A stretch of DNA of 20,921 bases from Auxenochlorella pyrenoidosa (GCA_001430745.1 KQ481962.1:1095847-1116767); one strand, 5' to 3'. Positions 9,551-19,824 are shown, counted from the first letter of the stretch. Numbers and translations: made by a program. Notes: a model not told the origin generated them from the sequence alone.

Positions 9551-11095
9551 ATGGCCGTCATGGCCTCAGCCTGCTCCCTTGCTCTACCCGGTAGATCAGC
9601 TGCTGTGATTGTGAGGCATACAGCGGGAGTGCCACTGCCCGCACAAGCTGGCGCGGCGCAGCGCTGCAAAAAAGTGTCCCAAGAAAACCCCAGCATTTCA
9701 GCACCCGCCTTCCCCGGCGAGCTGTGCAAGGTAAGACAGAGGCGGCAGATAAACCCCTAGACCTGCTTGTGCTTGACGCTGGGCTGCCTGCGCAGTCGCC
9801 GCCGCGCTGCCGAGCTTTTTCGCTGTGCACGCCAACCCGCTCGCATTCCTCACTACCGCGCCCGCCCAGAGCCTGATCGAGGGAACTGGACCCTTCCTGC
9901 AGCCGCTAGACCGCAGGACGGCAACAACGTACCTGCAGCAGGTGGGTTGCAGGCTGTTGCAGCTTGCTACTAGTGCACCTGGGCGTTGGAGAGGCACCAG
10001 TACCGCTGCCGGGCGTGCAGACAGGAGCTCCCCTGTGCCTTGTGAACTGCAGCTGGACGGCTGGCAGCTGCAGGAGGACTCGCTGGGGCGCCTGCACCTT
10101 CAGTGAGTCGGGGGCCCGGGCGGGGGTGGTGTTGGAGGTGGGGGGTTTCTTGCTGCCGCTCCTGCCGCCCCTTTGCAGAACGTTCCCGGCCACCTCTGAT
10201 TTGCGCTGCTGAAGCCACCCGCAGCTCGGGTGCCGCCATTCTCGTGGCCATGCCCATGTGTGAGGCTGTACAGGTGCTGCCAGCCCCTGCCTCTGACAGG
10301 ATCCCACGCGCCCTTTCCCGTCACCGCCGCAGGCGCACCTACTGCTGCAAGAGCCTTGCCAAGGCGCTGGCGCTCTGCGACAGGATTGCAGCAGTGGCAG
10401 ATGGGGAGGGGCACCACCCAGACCTCCACCTCACGCGTGAGCGGGTGGGCAGCTCTGGCTGTGGCAGTGCGCTTGGGTGACGGTCGGCGCATGCAGCGAG
10501 GGCGGGCGGGCGGGCCTGGCTGACCTGCACGCCAGCTAGTGGGCAGAGGGGGTCAACTCTGCCCGTGCGCGCCTGGCCTGCGTGCTGCTGTAACCCCGCA
10601 CAACTGTTCTTGGGCTGTGCACCGAGGGCTCGCGAGGCCTGCTCCCCTCCCTGGCGCAGGGCACAACTGCGTGATGGTCAGCCTGTTCACCCAGGCACGC
10701 AACGGCCTCACAGGCAAGGCTGCCGGGCCTGCAGTGCATGCGGCCGGCCGGCCGCCGTCTGTCCTTATGGCTCTCTTGCATGCGCGCCCCTCTCGGCCAG
10801 CCTGGCATCTATGCACTCTGGCAGCCAGGGCTGCCCTCCAGCATGGCCGTCCTGTGCTCGGGTGGTGCAGAGGCTGTGGCGCGCGGCCCCCCCCTGGCTG
10901 CTGCTGTGCCAGCGCTGCAGCCGGGATTCTGTCTGGCACCCCTGCCGTCAGCCCCGCTGCTCAGCCCAGGGTGCTCTGCCGTGCCTCGCCCCTTGATGTG
11001 CAGAGCACGACGCGATCCTGGCATCCAAGCTGGAGCGCATGAACAAGCGCGACCTGCTGGCGCGGCCCCGCCCCAGGTGCATGGCCGCGGCGTGA
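9551..11095 (+). CDS. PCD-like (pterin-4a-carbinolamine dehydratase fold) protein, probably plastid-targeted
   Basis: Seven exons: 9551-9590, 9662-9730, 9796-9941, 10053-10102, 10333-10436, 10660-10713, 11004-11095 (TGA 11093-11095); 184 residues. Recognition rests on LDGWQ, LAKALALCDRIAAVA, EGHHPDLHL and NGLTEHDAILASKLE in the order and spacing of the PCD/DCoH family. That family dehydrates 4a-hydroxy-tetrahydropterin, or in some plant plastid members serves Rubisco assembly. The family signature continues after HHP with an aromatic residue and then His in a TH pair. Here these positions are H138 and Q148 (LFTQAR), so enzyme activity is doubtful. The N terminus is rich in Ser, Arg and Ala and looks like a plastid transit peptide, with a twin-Arg and hydrophobic stretch at 32-60. 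The first two exons are the least certain part; they join through a 71-base intron with a weak donor (GTAGAT). Confidence 0.85.
10714..11003 (+). other. GC-AG intron in the PCD-like gene
   Basis: The exon ends GGCCTCACAG, the intron starts GCAAGG, and the acceptor is TTGATGTGCAG. The join restores the family motif GLTEHD exactly, and no GT donor gives this product. Confidence 0.85.
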
Positions 11096-12586
11096 CGCGA
11101 GCAGGCCCCGCCCGCGGCCCCTCACGGTGGCACAGAGCGGGCATGCCCCGCCCCCGCCCCGCCTGCTGGCGGGAGGCTCCCCACCCCCTGTGCAAGCACG
11201 GGCGGTGTGAACGCCGGCAGCCCTGATTGATGCTGCGAGGTCCCCGCCCCCCTGGAGGCGCCGAAGGGGCGCAATTTTGCCTGGGGCATGGGGTCTCCAT
11301 TGCACTGAGCCCCATTCGGGGCAAGCCCCGCAGGTCAGCCAATAAGTGCCCAAGGGCCCCCTCATTTCGTTGCCGGCCCCACGCCCTGTTCAAGACGCGC
11401 ACGCTTTGCTGCGCCTTGCGCTCTGTTATCAGCTCGTCGATGCTGCAGAGCCTGGCTCTTTGTGGCATAAATAAATGAATGCTGTGATGCTTGATGGCTG
11501 TGCAAACGCCTTGGGCCTGTGTTTCGAACCTACGCACTTCTTCTTTTGACCCAATGCCTGAATGACTTCGTGGCTCCTGTTTTCATGATGCTGCTCGGCC
11601 CAAATAAAACACCACATGTACGGAACTCTTGACCAACAAATGCATCCCCACCATTTGCTTACTGTAAGACTTAGGTGCCGTGTCGCGTTGCCTCCCTGGG
11701 TGCATGCCGCCCTCCACTCTCGTATGCCGCCGCCCCTCTCTTCTGCCTGCCTCTGCGCGCAGCGACTGTGCTGCCTCTCTCTTGTCCCTTCTTCGTCTCG
11801 TGTCTCGTTTCCCCTGCCGCTGAACAAGCAAGCCGCCCAACCTGGGTTGGTCGCTGTACAGATATGCAAGCCTGATGCAGAACCCCTTGGACATTGCCAG
11901 GCACGCGTGCACGGGACACAGGAGCACCCATTCTTCAGGCAGGGCGCCACCGGGCAGCCGCCAAGACTGAAGGCATGGCACTGCAGCCTGAAGTTGCTCA
12001 GTATTGACCCCTGCGAGAGAGCTGCTCCCGTGCTATCAGAGCAGCAGAGGCATGAAGTGCGGGCCATGGGCCGCTGCGCCGCCTCCGTGCTGATCTGGCG
12101 GCAGCGCTGCCGGCGCTGGCTTGATGCAATGACTGCTCCTCGCCTCACTCACAAACCCGGCTTAAACCCTATGCACCCTTACTCTCTCCGAGATCAACCA
12201 AGTTGCTGACTGCAGAAGCCGGTTCTCTGTTTACAAACCGGTCTGCGCTCGTTTCGGAATCGCTTGCAAATATTCTCGCCTCCATCCATGCGCTGTTCAC
12301 ATTCTCTGCTGCTGCGCACAGGTGCTGCAAGCGCTTGCCCTGTGTCGGTACAGCGGAAAGGGGCCTCTGCTGCAGCCGTGACCATCCAGCAGCACTTGCT
12401 CAGTGTGAGCACGGCAGCTCAGGGACAGTGCAGCATGTGCAATGTGCGCTTGCGCTCTCCATGGACATTTGTCTGGCGCCGCCCGGCCTGTGCGCCTCTG
12501 CAGTCTCAGAGGGTTGTGCACTCTGGGGATCCCATGCATCATCCTGCTGCAATCATGCACTTAAAGCTTGCTTCCTGCCCGTTGCC
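11096..12586. other. Gene-poor stretch: PCD 3' UTR and region upstream of the TraB gene
   Basis: It presumably holds the 3' UTR of the PCD-like gene (an AATAAA at 11470-11475 and a TGTAA at 11663-11667 are candidate processing signals) and the 5' region of the TraB gene. Open frames of up to 240 codons exist on both strands but have ordinary GC-rich chance composition and no domain. One short patch, 12038-12130 on +, reads as an Arg-rich helix (LIWRQRCRRWLDA) and could be an unrecognised exon. I found no splice donor that connects it to a neighbour. Confidence 0.5.
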
Positions 12587-15346
12587 ATGCAGCCTCGGCT
12601 GCTGCCGTTGCAGCGGCCCAGGCAGTGCTCCCCACCGGCAGCCGCTGCGCCGCACGCGCCGGCGCCCCCACCCCGCCCACCCGACGAGGCTCCCCCAGAG
12701 GCAGCGCCGGCAGCAGCATCCGCGGCCCTGGAAGACCCGCTGGGGCTGGCGGAGGAGCTGGACGAAGAGGTTGCGCACTTGTGCATGGAGCTGGCATCCC
12801 TGGGTGCATTGCCAGCAGCCGAGGAGGCAGCGCTGCTGGGCCTGGGGCCGAGCCGGCGAGAGGTCCAGGAGGAGGCACAGCGGCTGTGCGTCGAGCTTGC
12901 CTCCCTAAGCGCGCTGCCCGCGGCCGAGGAGGCCGCCCTGCTGGGGCTGCAGGCACCGCTGCGGCTCGCGGGCCTGCCGCAGCCGCTGCTCGTGCTGAGG
13001 TGCCGGCCCGAGGGCGACCCCGCGGGGCGGCAGGCAACGTTCTACATCCTGGGCACCGCCCACGTCAGCGAGCAGAGCTGCCGTGACGCCGCGGCCCTGG
13101 TCCGCGCTGTGCGCCCGCAGGCGCGGCAGAGGCTGGCGGGGGCGCAGGGAACTGGCGGGCAGCCGGGCGGGAGCCTGCCAGCTTACTGCCAGCAGCACTT
13201 GCTGCTGCTGGGCATGCATGCTCGTGGCGGCCGCACAAGCGCTGCCTAATACTCGACTGCTTGGCACTCTGCCTGTGTTTCAGGCAGCTGCATGCGCGTT
13301 CAATGCAGGCTGTGCTGGCCACCCATCCCCTCGCCTGCAGTTTGTGTTTCTGGAGCTCTGCAAGGAGCGGGCAGCGATGCTGGGCAGCGAGGTGTGTGCC
13401 GCTCGTGCACCTCGCTGGCTCTCAAACAAGCTGCTTAGCTGGTGGCAGGGCCCTCCTCACTGTAGGGCGTGGTCGTGTGGGGGGGTGGGGTGGGGGTGGG
13501 GGGGCTTGTTATGCGCGTGAGGTGCAGCCCAAAGCTCCAACCACCAACCCCCGGCAGACCACCCTACGAGCCTGCAGGTGCGCATCCGTGCGCCCACACC
13601 GGGCGAGGCGGCGGAGCTGCTGCACTCTGGCAAGGCCACGCCCTTCTCCATCCTCTACTCGTGGTGCGCCCTCGGCGGCAGGTGCCGAGGTTACCCACTA
13701 GTATCGGCGGACCTGCAGGGGTCCGGCGAGCAGGCGGGCTGTAGGGCAGTCTGCTCTGGACGGGTAGCCTGTGTTGTTGGCAGGGCTCGATCACCCCTGC
13801 CTGTGTCGCTGATGCCCAGGATGTGGCATGCCCGCAACGACGCCTGCTCTAGCGCTGCGCCGACGCATGCATATGCCTGCATCCCTCTGCCTGCCTGCCT
13901 GCTGCAGGGTGCTGGCCAGGGTGGGCGCCGACATGCAGCTGGACCCCGGGGCAGAGTTCAGGGCGGCCCTCTTGGTGAGCTGGCGCGCAGGCTGGCCAGC
14001 CAGCCTGCATGAGCTCTCGCTGGTGTTGTGGGCGCCAGGGCTGCCATGCACTGCAGTTCTGGCACCCTCAATGCCACCGCTGTGCCCCCGGCTTTTCCTG
14101 CAGGAGGCCAGGGCAGTGGGCGCGCGGTACGTGCTGGGAGACCGCCCCATCAGCGTCACCATGGCGCGCACCTGGGCGGCGCTGAGCGGCTGGGAGAAGG
14201 CGAGGCTGCTGGGCAGCCTGCTGTGGACAGGGGTCCGGTGAGGGCGGGGCAGTGGGGGCGGTGGCAGCAAGGCGCCAGCCTCTGCAGGAGCAAAGACAAA
14301 GCAGCCGGCTGGCCAGCCCTGCTGGGTGCACAGCGGCAGCGGCAGTGATGGGAGGGGTTCTGGTGGGGGGGAACATCGACGACCTGCATGTGGTCTGCAG
14401 GGAGGGCGGGCAACCATGCCTTTGCTGGCACTGCCATCAACCTGCTGGCCTCGCCGAGCACTTGCCAAGCTCTCGTAACTTCACTGTGCAGGAGCCGGGC
14501 CAACAAGCAGCAGCTGCAGCAGGAGATCGAGAGGCTCAAGGGCAGCGATGCGCTGACGCAGGCGGTGGGCGAGTTTGCACGGGTGAGTGCGGCAGTGCGC
14601 GGGTGAGTGCGACAGTGGCATGCAGCAAGGGAGTGCTTGGGCGTTGGCAAGGGCTGCTGCGCTCTTTCCTGTGCCGGGAGAGAGGCAGCGGCAGGAGCTG
14701 CCCTCGACTCAAAGGGGCCTGCTGCGCGGCAGTTGTCGCGGCACTGCCCCTTTTGGCGTCCGTACCAGCCTGGAGCAAAACTCAACGTATGCTCTGTGAC
14801 CAGCCGCGGCGACCTGCATGCTCATGGCAAGGCTGTGGCGCGGCTGCTGGCCCCCGGCCCCCCAAGCCCCCCACCCCTTCCACCCCCGTGCCCTCCCCAG
14901 GACTTTCCCGGCATCATCAAGCCACTGGTGACAGAGCGCGACCTGTACATGGTGTATGTGATGCGCAAGCTTGCCGCCTTTGGCGACAAGGTGGTGGCAG
15001 TTGTGGGCGCCGGCCACCTGGCCGGCATCAGGTGGGCCGGGAGAGGGTGCCAGCGGAGATGCACACAGAGGGAGGTTGGAGGCGGTGTGATAGGTATACC
15101 ACCGCCCCCACCAGCAAACCACACGCAACTTGTGCCGAGCATCCTGGGTACTCCAAGGCGTGAGGACTTGTGCCCAGCATGCAGGGCGTCTGTTGCGTAT
15201 CTGGCCCAGCAGCGCCTGGGTGGCCGCGAGCGTGGCGCCGCAGCGCTCACCCCGCCTGCCCGCACTTGATCCAAGCTTCCTGCAGGGAGCACTGGGAGGA
15301 CGAGATCCGGCTTGAGGAGCTGATGTGCCTGCCAGAGCGCAAGTGA
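12587..15346 (+). CDS. TraB/PrgY-family (TRABD-like) domain protein
   Basis: Eight exons: 12587-13120, 13341-13391, 13578-13663, 13908-13974, 14104-14237, 14492-14582, 14901-15031, 15286-15346 (TGA 15344-15346); 384 residues. Family landmarks are in order: FYILGTAHVS (152-161), VFLELCKER (180-188), LGDRPISVT (257-265) with SGWEKARLL, ERDLYM, and VVGAGHLAGI (355-364). The GTAHVS, ExxxxR and GHLxGI motifs are the conserved core of TraB/PrgY/GumN proteins. Eukaryotic members include TRABD proteins, some reported at the mitochondrial outer membrane; biochemistry is poorly defined. Before the domain is a Pro/Ala-rich segment and a duplicated 35-residue unit (60-94, 95-124). The start ATG at 12587 is the most likely initiator, but the frame is open upstream and a 5' exon cannot be excluded. 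The first intron is GC-AG. No C-terminal membrane segment is evident. Confidence 0.9.
12764..12958 (+). repeat. Intragenic tandem duplication (105-base period) in the TraB gene
   Basis: Residues 60-94 and 95-124 repeat the pattern LCxELASLxALPAAEEAALLGL. The DNA copies differ at many third positions (for example GCA/GCG and CTG/CTT), so the duplication is not recent. Confidence 0.9.
13121..13340 (+). other. GC-AG intron in the TraB gene
   Basis: The exon ends CGCCCGCAG, the intron starts GCGCGG, and the acceptor is CTCGCCTGCAG. Both sides are phase 0 and the join gives the family's RP-x-x-VFLELC segment. Reading through instead gives a Gln/Gly-rich, non-family sequence ending at 13249. Confidence 0.8.
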
Positions 15347-16069
15347 GCCCGGCACCGCCGCGCCCGATCCGGGCGCAAGCCTGCTCTGCAGGCGCCTGCT
15401 GGCAGCCGCCCTGGGAGCGCTGCCGAATCGAGGCCGAAGGAACCATGCACAATTCTCGAAAGCTCGAACCCGGACCTAAACCATTCGTATCGCGGCGGCC
15501 TGGTCTTCCTTGCCAGCTGATGTGACCTGCTGTCGCTGATTCAAATTTCCGCTGCGGTGAAGCCAAGTGGGCAGCCCCTTGTACTTTTTCCATCATTCCA
15601 TCACAGCAATCTTCGAACGGTTTGCTGCCCTCGTTGATTTCTAATTACTTGTTGCGGGCCATTATGCTGGCTAAGTTGGCGGCCAAGCTGTATGCGCTAC
15701 TGGCAGCTGCACACTGCACCTGTCGTCCTGCCGCACGTGCCTCTCGACCGCTGCCGAAGCAGCCGGCGAGTTGAAAGCAATCCCTTGTAGCATTTCTTGG
15801 CGGAGGACGACCTTGAGAGATGAACAAGTTAATGGCTGTTAACACCTGCAGACGTGGCGGGCGTGTGAATGCCCTCTCTACTGCATGCCATGTGGCTGCT
15901 CCTTGCCAGCGCTGCAGGTGCCTTGTTGGTGCGGGTTGCCGCTGCCGCCACAGCCACAGGATTGGCAACCCTGTGCTCGTCGCCCTTCTGTTTCAGTGCT
16001 GGCCATGTGAGGATGCTCCCGATGCGGCAGGCACGCTTGCCGTGCGGGGGGCCCCCACTGCCACTGCAG
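15347..16069. other. Intergenic stretch without a confident gene
   Basis: Presumed 3' UTR of the TraB gene, then AT-richer sequence around 15540-15830. Short open frames are present on both strands (the longest 107 codons on -), with no motif or splice structure that I can support. Confidence 0.5.
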
Positions 16070-16325
16070 ACGCGGTATCCTCGGGCGGTGGACAAGCGGC
16101 ACAGGATTATCCTCGTGGGTGGTGCCATGTGCAAGCAGAGCGCTTGGAAACGCCGAGGGGCCTGCCTTACAAGCATGTCTGAATTTCCAGGTCAAAATTG
16201 ACAGCACACCAAGGAGGTTGCAGGGTTCATTGCCTGCTCGTGAGCTGCGGTCGCTGCCGCGAGGCAGCTGCCCGGGGCGGCGCTACTTTGACCTGCAGCG
16301 CTGGATCTCGCAGCTTTCAGGCTGA
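16070..16325 (+). CDS. Possible small gene, two 3' exons (unrecognised)
   Basis: Candidate exons 16070-16114 and 16191-16325 (TGA 16323-16325) are joined by a GT-AG intron in phase 0. The acceptor before the first is CCCACTGCCACTGCAG; the one before the second is GAATTTCCAG. The product is a basic stretch (RYPRAVDKRHRIIL then VKIDSTPRRLQG) ending in YFDLQRWISQLSG. No family is recognised. The 5' end is not established; short Met-led frames at about 15869-15917 could provide it. The segment could also be chance open sequence, so treat it as a lead. Confidence 0.3.
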
Positions 16326-16608
16326 GCACGTCCTCGGGGCAGTTCAACAGCCTTTTTAAGACCCACACAGTGAAGGTACACCGCCGATCCTGAGTCGGTC
16401 CTGCTGCTCTCACACCCGCTTCACGCCCTGCATGCCAAAGCACTTGTGAATGTCCCGCCGCTGGGTTATTCCTCCTCCGCATCCACTCATTAGCTGATTA
16501 CACGGGTTCAAGTCCTTGCACAGTGCACAGGGCGGCTGGCAGCAAGTGCTATTGATACGCTTGCCTTGCCTTCGCGCGCCCACCGCCTGAAATAGCCTCA
16601 AAGCCACT

Positions 16609-18473
16609 ATGTTGTGCTCTGAAGAGGTTCTTGCGGCATGTGCGGCGCTAGAGGGCACAAGCGGCGAATCGCTGGCAGTGCAGCCAACCCCTGGCGCCCT
16701 GGTGAGTCCCTTATCGTGCTAAGGATGCTCATATAGACTGCAAGTGATTTGACATGCCAAGGCAAGCGTCCCTGTCTGCACGGGCTGGGGCCACCGGACT
16801 GCCTTTGCCCCAGGCGCTTGGTCTCCGCTCCCTGCCGAGGCGTAGATAACGCCTCTTGGGATTGGAACTGCACGGTTTGGGGCGCGGTGCTTCCCGCGAG
16901 CCGCCACCAAGCGGCCCAAGTGCCCCCTCGCTCGTTACTGCTTCCCTCGTGCCGCCGACCCCTGCCCCCTGGTTGCTGCAGGACTGTGCTGCTCGCCCGA
17001 AGCGCCAGCGCCTGGACACCGATGGCAGCGATGCCAGTGGCTGCGGCACTGCCTCAGCAGCCGGAGCCCAGCAGCATTGGGCGCTGCTGCAGCAGCCGCA
17101 GCAGTGCGATACCGCGTGCTTGACGCTGCCGCTGGCACAGCGCGCTGCTACATCCGCCGCTTCGGCACCCGCAGCGGCGGCCTCCACCGCCTGTGTGGCC
17201 CAGCTGGCAGCTGCGGCACATGTGGTGCCGTGGCAGGCATCCTTCCTGCTGGACTATGTGCACCGCTGCCTGGATGCGCTGTCCGCCATGCACCCTGTCT
17301 GCGCATTCATCCGCCCCCGCACCAAGGCTGCCGACCTGGCCTGCGCCATCTTCAGGTGCGGCGGGGAGGGGTGTGAGGCCCTGCTCAGCTGAGCTCGCAG
17401 CGCTTGCAGGCGGCGTGGTTTCTTACTACCTTGGCGGACCCCCCCAGCCCCCAAACTCCCTACCCCCACCCATCGTCCCGGCACCAGTTCCCCTGAGCCC
17501 CACTCCCCACCCCCCATCTCCTCTGCGCAGGCATGCCTACCTGGCCCGGCCCCCTGCCGAGCGCGCCGCCCTGCTGCGCGAGCGCTTCCTGGCACAGGCG
17601 CTGCTGGCTGGCAGCCTGTGGGTGGCTGTCAAGTTTGAGGCCACGCGGACCACCACCCCCGATGCCCGCATCATGTCTCGCATCACCGGTGCGCCTCTTG
17701 CTGATGTGTCCTGTGGTGCCGTCCCCTGCCCGGGTTGTGCTTGTCAGCTAGGCCTGGTGGCCTGCCAGAACGACTGTCATGGAGCTGCCATCAAACTGCC
17801 GATAGGGATTGCTCCCACCATCCACCTGGACACCAACCGCCGTTCCTGTGCCCCCTTGCGCCCCGCCCCACAGGCATCCCGGCGCGCCTGCTGGTGCAGC
17901 AGGAGCGGGACATCCTGGCCGCACTGCAGTGGGACTTGATGCCCCTGGCCCGCCAGGTGGGGAGCCATCCATCACCGCCCCGTGCATCTGGCATCTCATA
18001 CAGCAGTTTTGCGGCCTCCAGCTGCTGCCCTGCTGATAATGCTGTTGCGCTCACACCATGATGGTGTCCTTTGCGTAATTGCCTTGCGGCGTGCCCTCTG
18101 TTGTCCCCGCTTGGACGATCGAAGCCGCCTGCGCTCACCTGCCTGGCTCCGTGGCCTGCCTGCCCGCCTGTCGCAGGTTGGCGCCGTGGGACGTGTCGAC
18201 CTCTCCGACAGCCCAGCCCTGGAGCAGCAGCTGCAGCTGGCGACGCTGACCCAGCATGCCCAGCTGGCAGAGCTGGCACAGCGGGTGCAGCACGCGCAGC
18301 AGGCCCAGAAGCAGGCGCTGCAGGGCATGCCCTGGGCGCTTCCATCCGCCCCGCCACCCGCGCAGCACGAGGCCCACGAGAGGCCCTCCCTTCAGCTGGC
18401 AGTGCTGCTGGCACAGTCCGCTGCCTGCATGGCCCGGCCAGGCAACCTGCTGCCCCAGCCGTCAGGCTGCTAG
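16609..18473 (+). CDS. Cyclin-like protein (cyclin box)
   Basis: Five exons: 16609-16701, 16982-17355, 17531-17688, 17874-17956, 18177-18473 (TAG 18471-18473); 334 residues. All introns are GT-AG with consistent phases. After a short N terminus (MLCSEEVLAACA) and a basic patch (PKRQRLD, a possible nuclear signal), a Gln/Ala-rich region leads to a cyclin-type helical fold (about 105-232). Its features include the helix-3-like AGSLWVAVKFEAT and the helix-5-like LLVQQERDILAALQWDL, matching the A-x-x-x-A-x-KxE and ExxILxxLxW/F pattern of cyclin N-terminal domains. Cyclins bind and activate cyclin-dependent kinases; the class cannot be told from sequence alone. The C-terminal tail (from 237) is a Gln/Ala-rich predicted coiled coil, and no second cyclin fold is visible. 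Part of intron 1 and exon 2 is repeated at 20553-20905. Confidence 0.72.
16826..17178 (+). repeat. Direct repeat, copy 1 (intron 1 / exon 2 of the cyclin-like gene)
   Basis: Repeated at about 20553-20905, offset 3727 bases. Both copies start CGCTCCCTGCCGAGG, share the whole 3' part of the intron through GGTTGCTGCAG, and continue into exon 2. The intron part is about 95% identical by eye (7 mismatches over about 145 bases). Confidence 0.92.
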
Positions 18474-19474
18474 GCGTGGCTGCTGCAGGCCGCTCGGTCG
18501 CCAGTGCAGCGTGCCAGTTGATGGGCACCCCTCAGCTCCATGACGGGCGACCGCTGCTTTGTCTGGCTTGCCAAGTGCCAGGGAGCACACTACTTCACCT
18601 CAAGAATGCGGGTGCTTCTTTTGCATGAACCCACCGCCCTCAAACCCGCCCTACCTGCCATATCAGGAATACCCCTTCAAGGAAATGTTCCAGCTCAGCA
18701 AATGCGCCCTTGCAACGTGAACCCCCTGTTTCAACACTTTCCCCTGCCGCTCAGAACTGCACGCACTTTGCGATTTTCCGCTCCCACATCAGACACCCGG
18801 CTCCCGCAGCCGGCTTTTCCATGCCAGGCCCTTCATGTACCCCCGTCTCTAGCAGCGTCGCGACGACGTCTGCCCCTTTCATATGACGCAGGAACGAGCC
18901 CCTCCTGGAGCCTCACTTTCATGCTCCACAGCGCCGCCTGGCCCATTTTCCAGCCTACCGCCCAGCCCTTGTGCGGCGCCCTTTCCTATCCGCAACATGC
19001 GCTCGACACCCACGTGTGCACAAAACAAGGCACGACCGCTCCATCCTCTGTGCATCGCCAGAGGCATGCCACACTTATCCAGGAAGGACACGATACGTCC
19101 GCCGTCTTTCTCAACGCCCGCAACTTTCGACAGCCCCCGGCCCTACTTCTCTGTTAGCTGCCTCGTCATCCCGCGCTGTGCATGGTTATCCTGTCCCACT
19201 GCCTGCATCCTAACAAGTACTCCATCCTTACACCTGTGCATTGCGCCAGTTTCAGCTTTGTATGCTAGCCCAGCTGCTGCCGGCCAGAGCGATCTGCGCC
19301 GCTGTAGTCGTCAGCCGTTTCAACTGTCTCACACAACCCTAGAAGCGTCATGCTTTCGCCCGGCCGTAGCTTCTTCTTACGCTGTCATGCGCACACCTTC
19401 TCCACCCTCGCCATTGCTGCCGATGCTGTTGGCGAACATGCGCGCCATGTCAAACCCAGATACCATTCCAGGCC
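18474..19474. other. Gene-poor, pyrimidine-rich stretch
   Basis: Presumed 3' UTR of the cyclin-like gene followed by sequence whose plus strand is markedly C/T-rich from about 18620 to 19400. A 234-codon plus-strand frame crosses it, but its composition (Pro, Ser, Thr, Cys, His) follows from the pyrimidine bias and shows no domain. Confidence 0.5.
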
Positions 19475-19824
19475 ATGCAAGGAGCATGCGCTGGGGGGCT
19501 TCACAGGGATGCTTTCTTGCTGTATGCCGCCTTGCGCAGAGTGCTGCAAGCACAGCTCCAGGCTGCAGCAGCTGCAACTGCAGTTGAAAGGCAGTTGCAG
19601 CGGCGGGTAGCCAGCCGGCTGTGTATGGGCATGGCTGAAGCATGGAAGGTGCACTGCGCGCGAGAGTTGGGGGCAATCTACTACGCTGGGGTGGCAGGTG
19701 TGCTGTTCTGTTGTTGCAAGGGCTTGATTCGAGGGACCTGCAGACAAAAGCTGTCAAGACGGACCAGGTCGGGCACCGGCAGCAGCTGCAGTCTGCGAGT
19801 GCCGCTAGCGCTGCAGTACTGTAA
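19475..19824 (+). CDS. Possible 3' exons of an unrecognised gene
   Basis: Candidate exons 19475-19690 and 19744-19824 (TAA 19822-19824), phase 0. The first reads as an amphipathic Ala/Gln/Arg helix region (AALRRVLQAQLQ, ERQLQRRVASR) ending ELGAIYYAG; the second reads TKAVKTDQVGHRQQLQ. The intron would be only 53 bases, shorter than any other in the window. The minus strand also has an open frame here, ending FANSIGSNGEGGEG, so even the strand is uncertain. No family is recognised. Confidence 0.22.

Noticed and set aside
9542..9760. Uninterrupted reading of the PCD-like N terminus from 9551 to the GTAAGA donor
   Set aside because: It leaves phase 0 at 9730, whereas the next exon needs a one-base overhang. 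Removing 9591-9661 restores the phase and gives a typical transit peptide.
11429..12148. A 239-codon minus-strand open frame, and a 197-codon plus-strand frame at 11616-12209
   Set aside because: Neither shows a domain, consistent codon bias or splice partners. They overlap each other and look like chance frames.
16495..16520. T-loop-like GGGTTCAAGTCC
   Set aside because: The stem pairs at only three positions, and no cloverleaf can be built around it.
18883..19587. A 234-codon plus-strand open frame
   Set aside because: Its Pro/Ser/Thr/Cys-rich composition follows from the pyrimidine bias of the region, and it has no motif or good start context.
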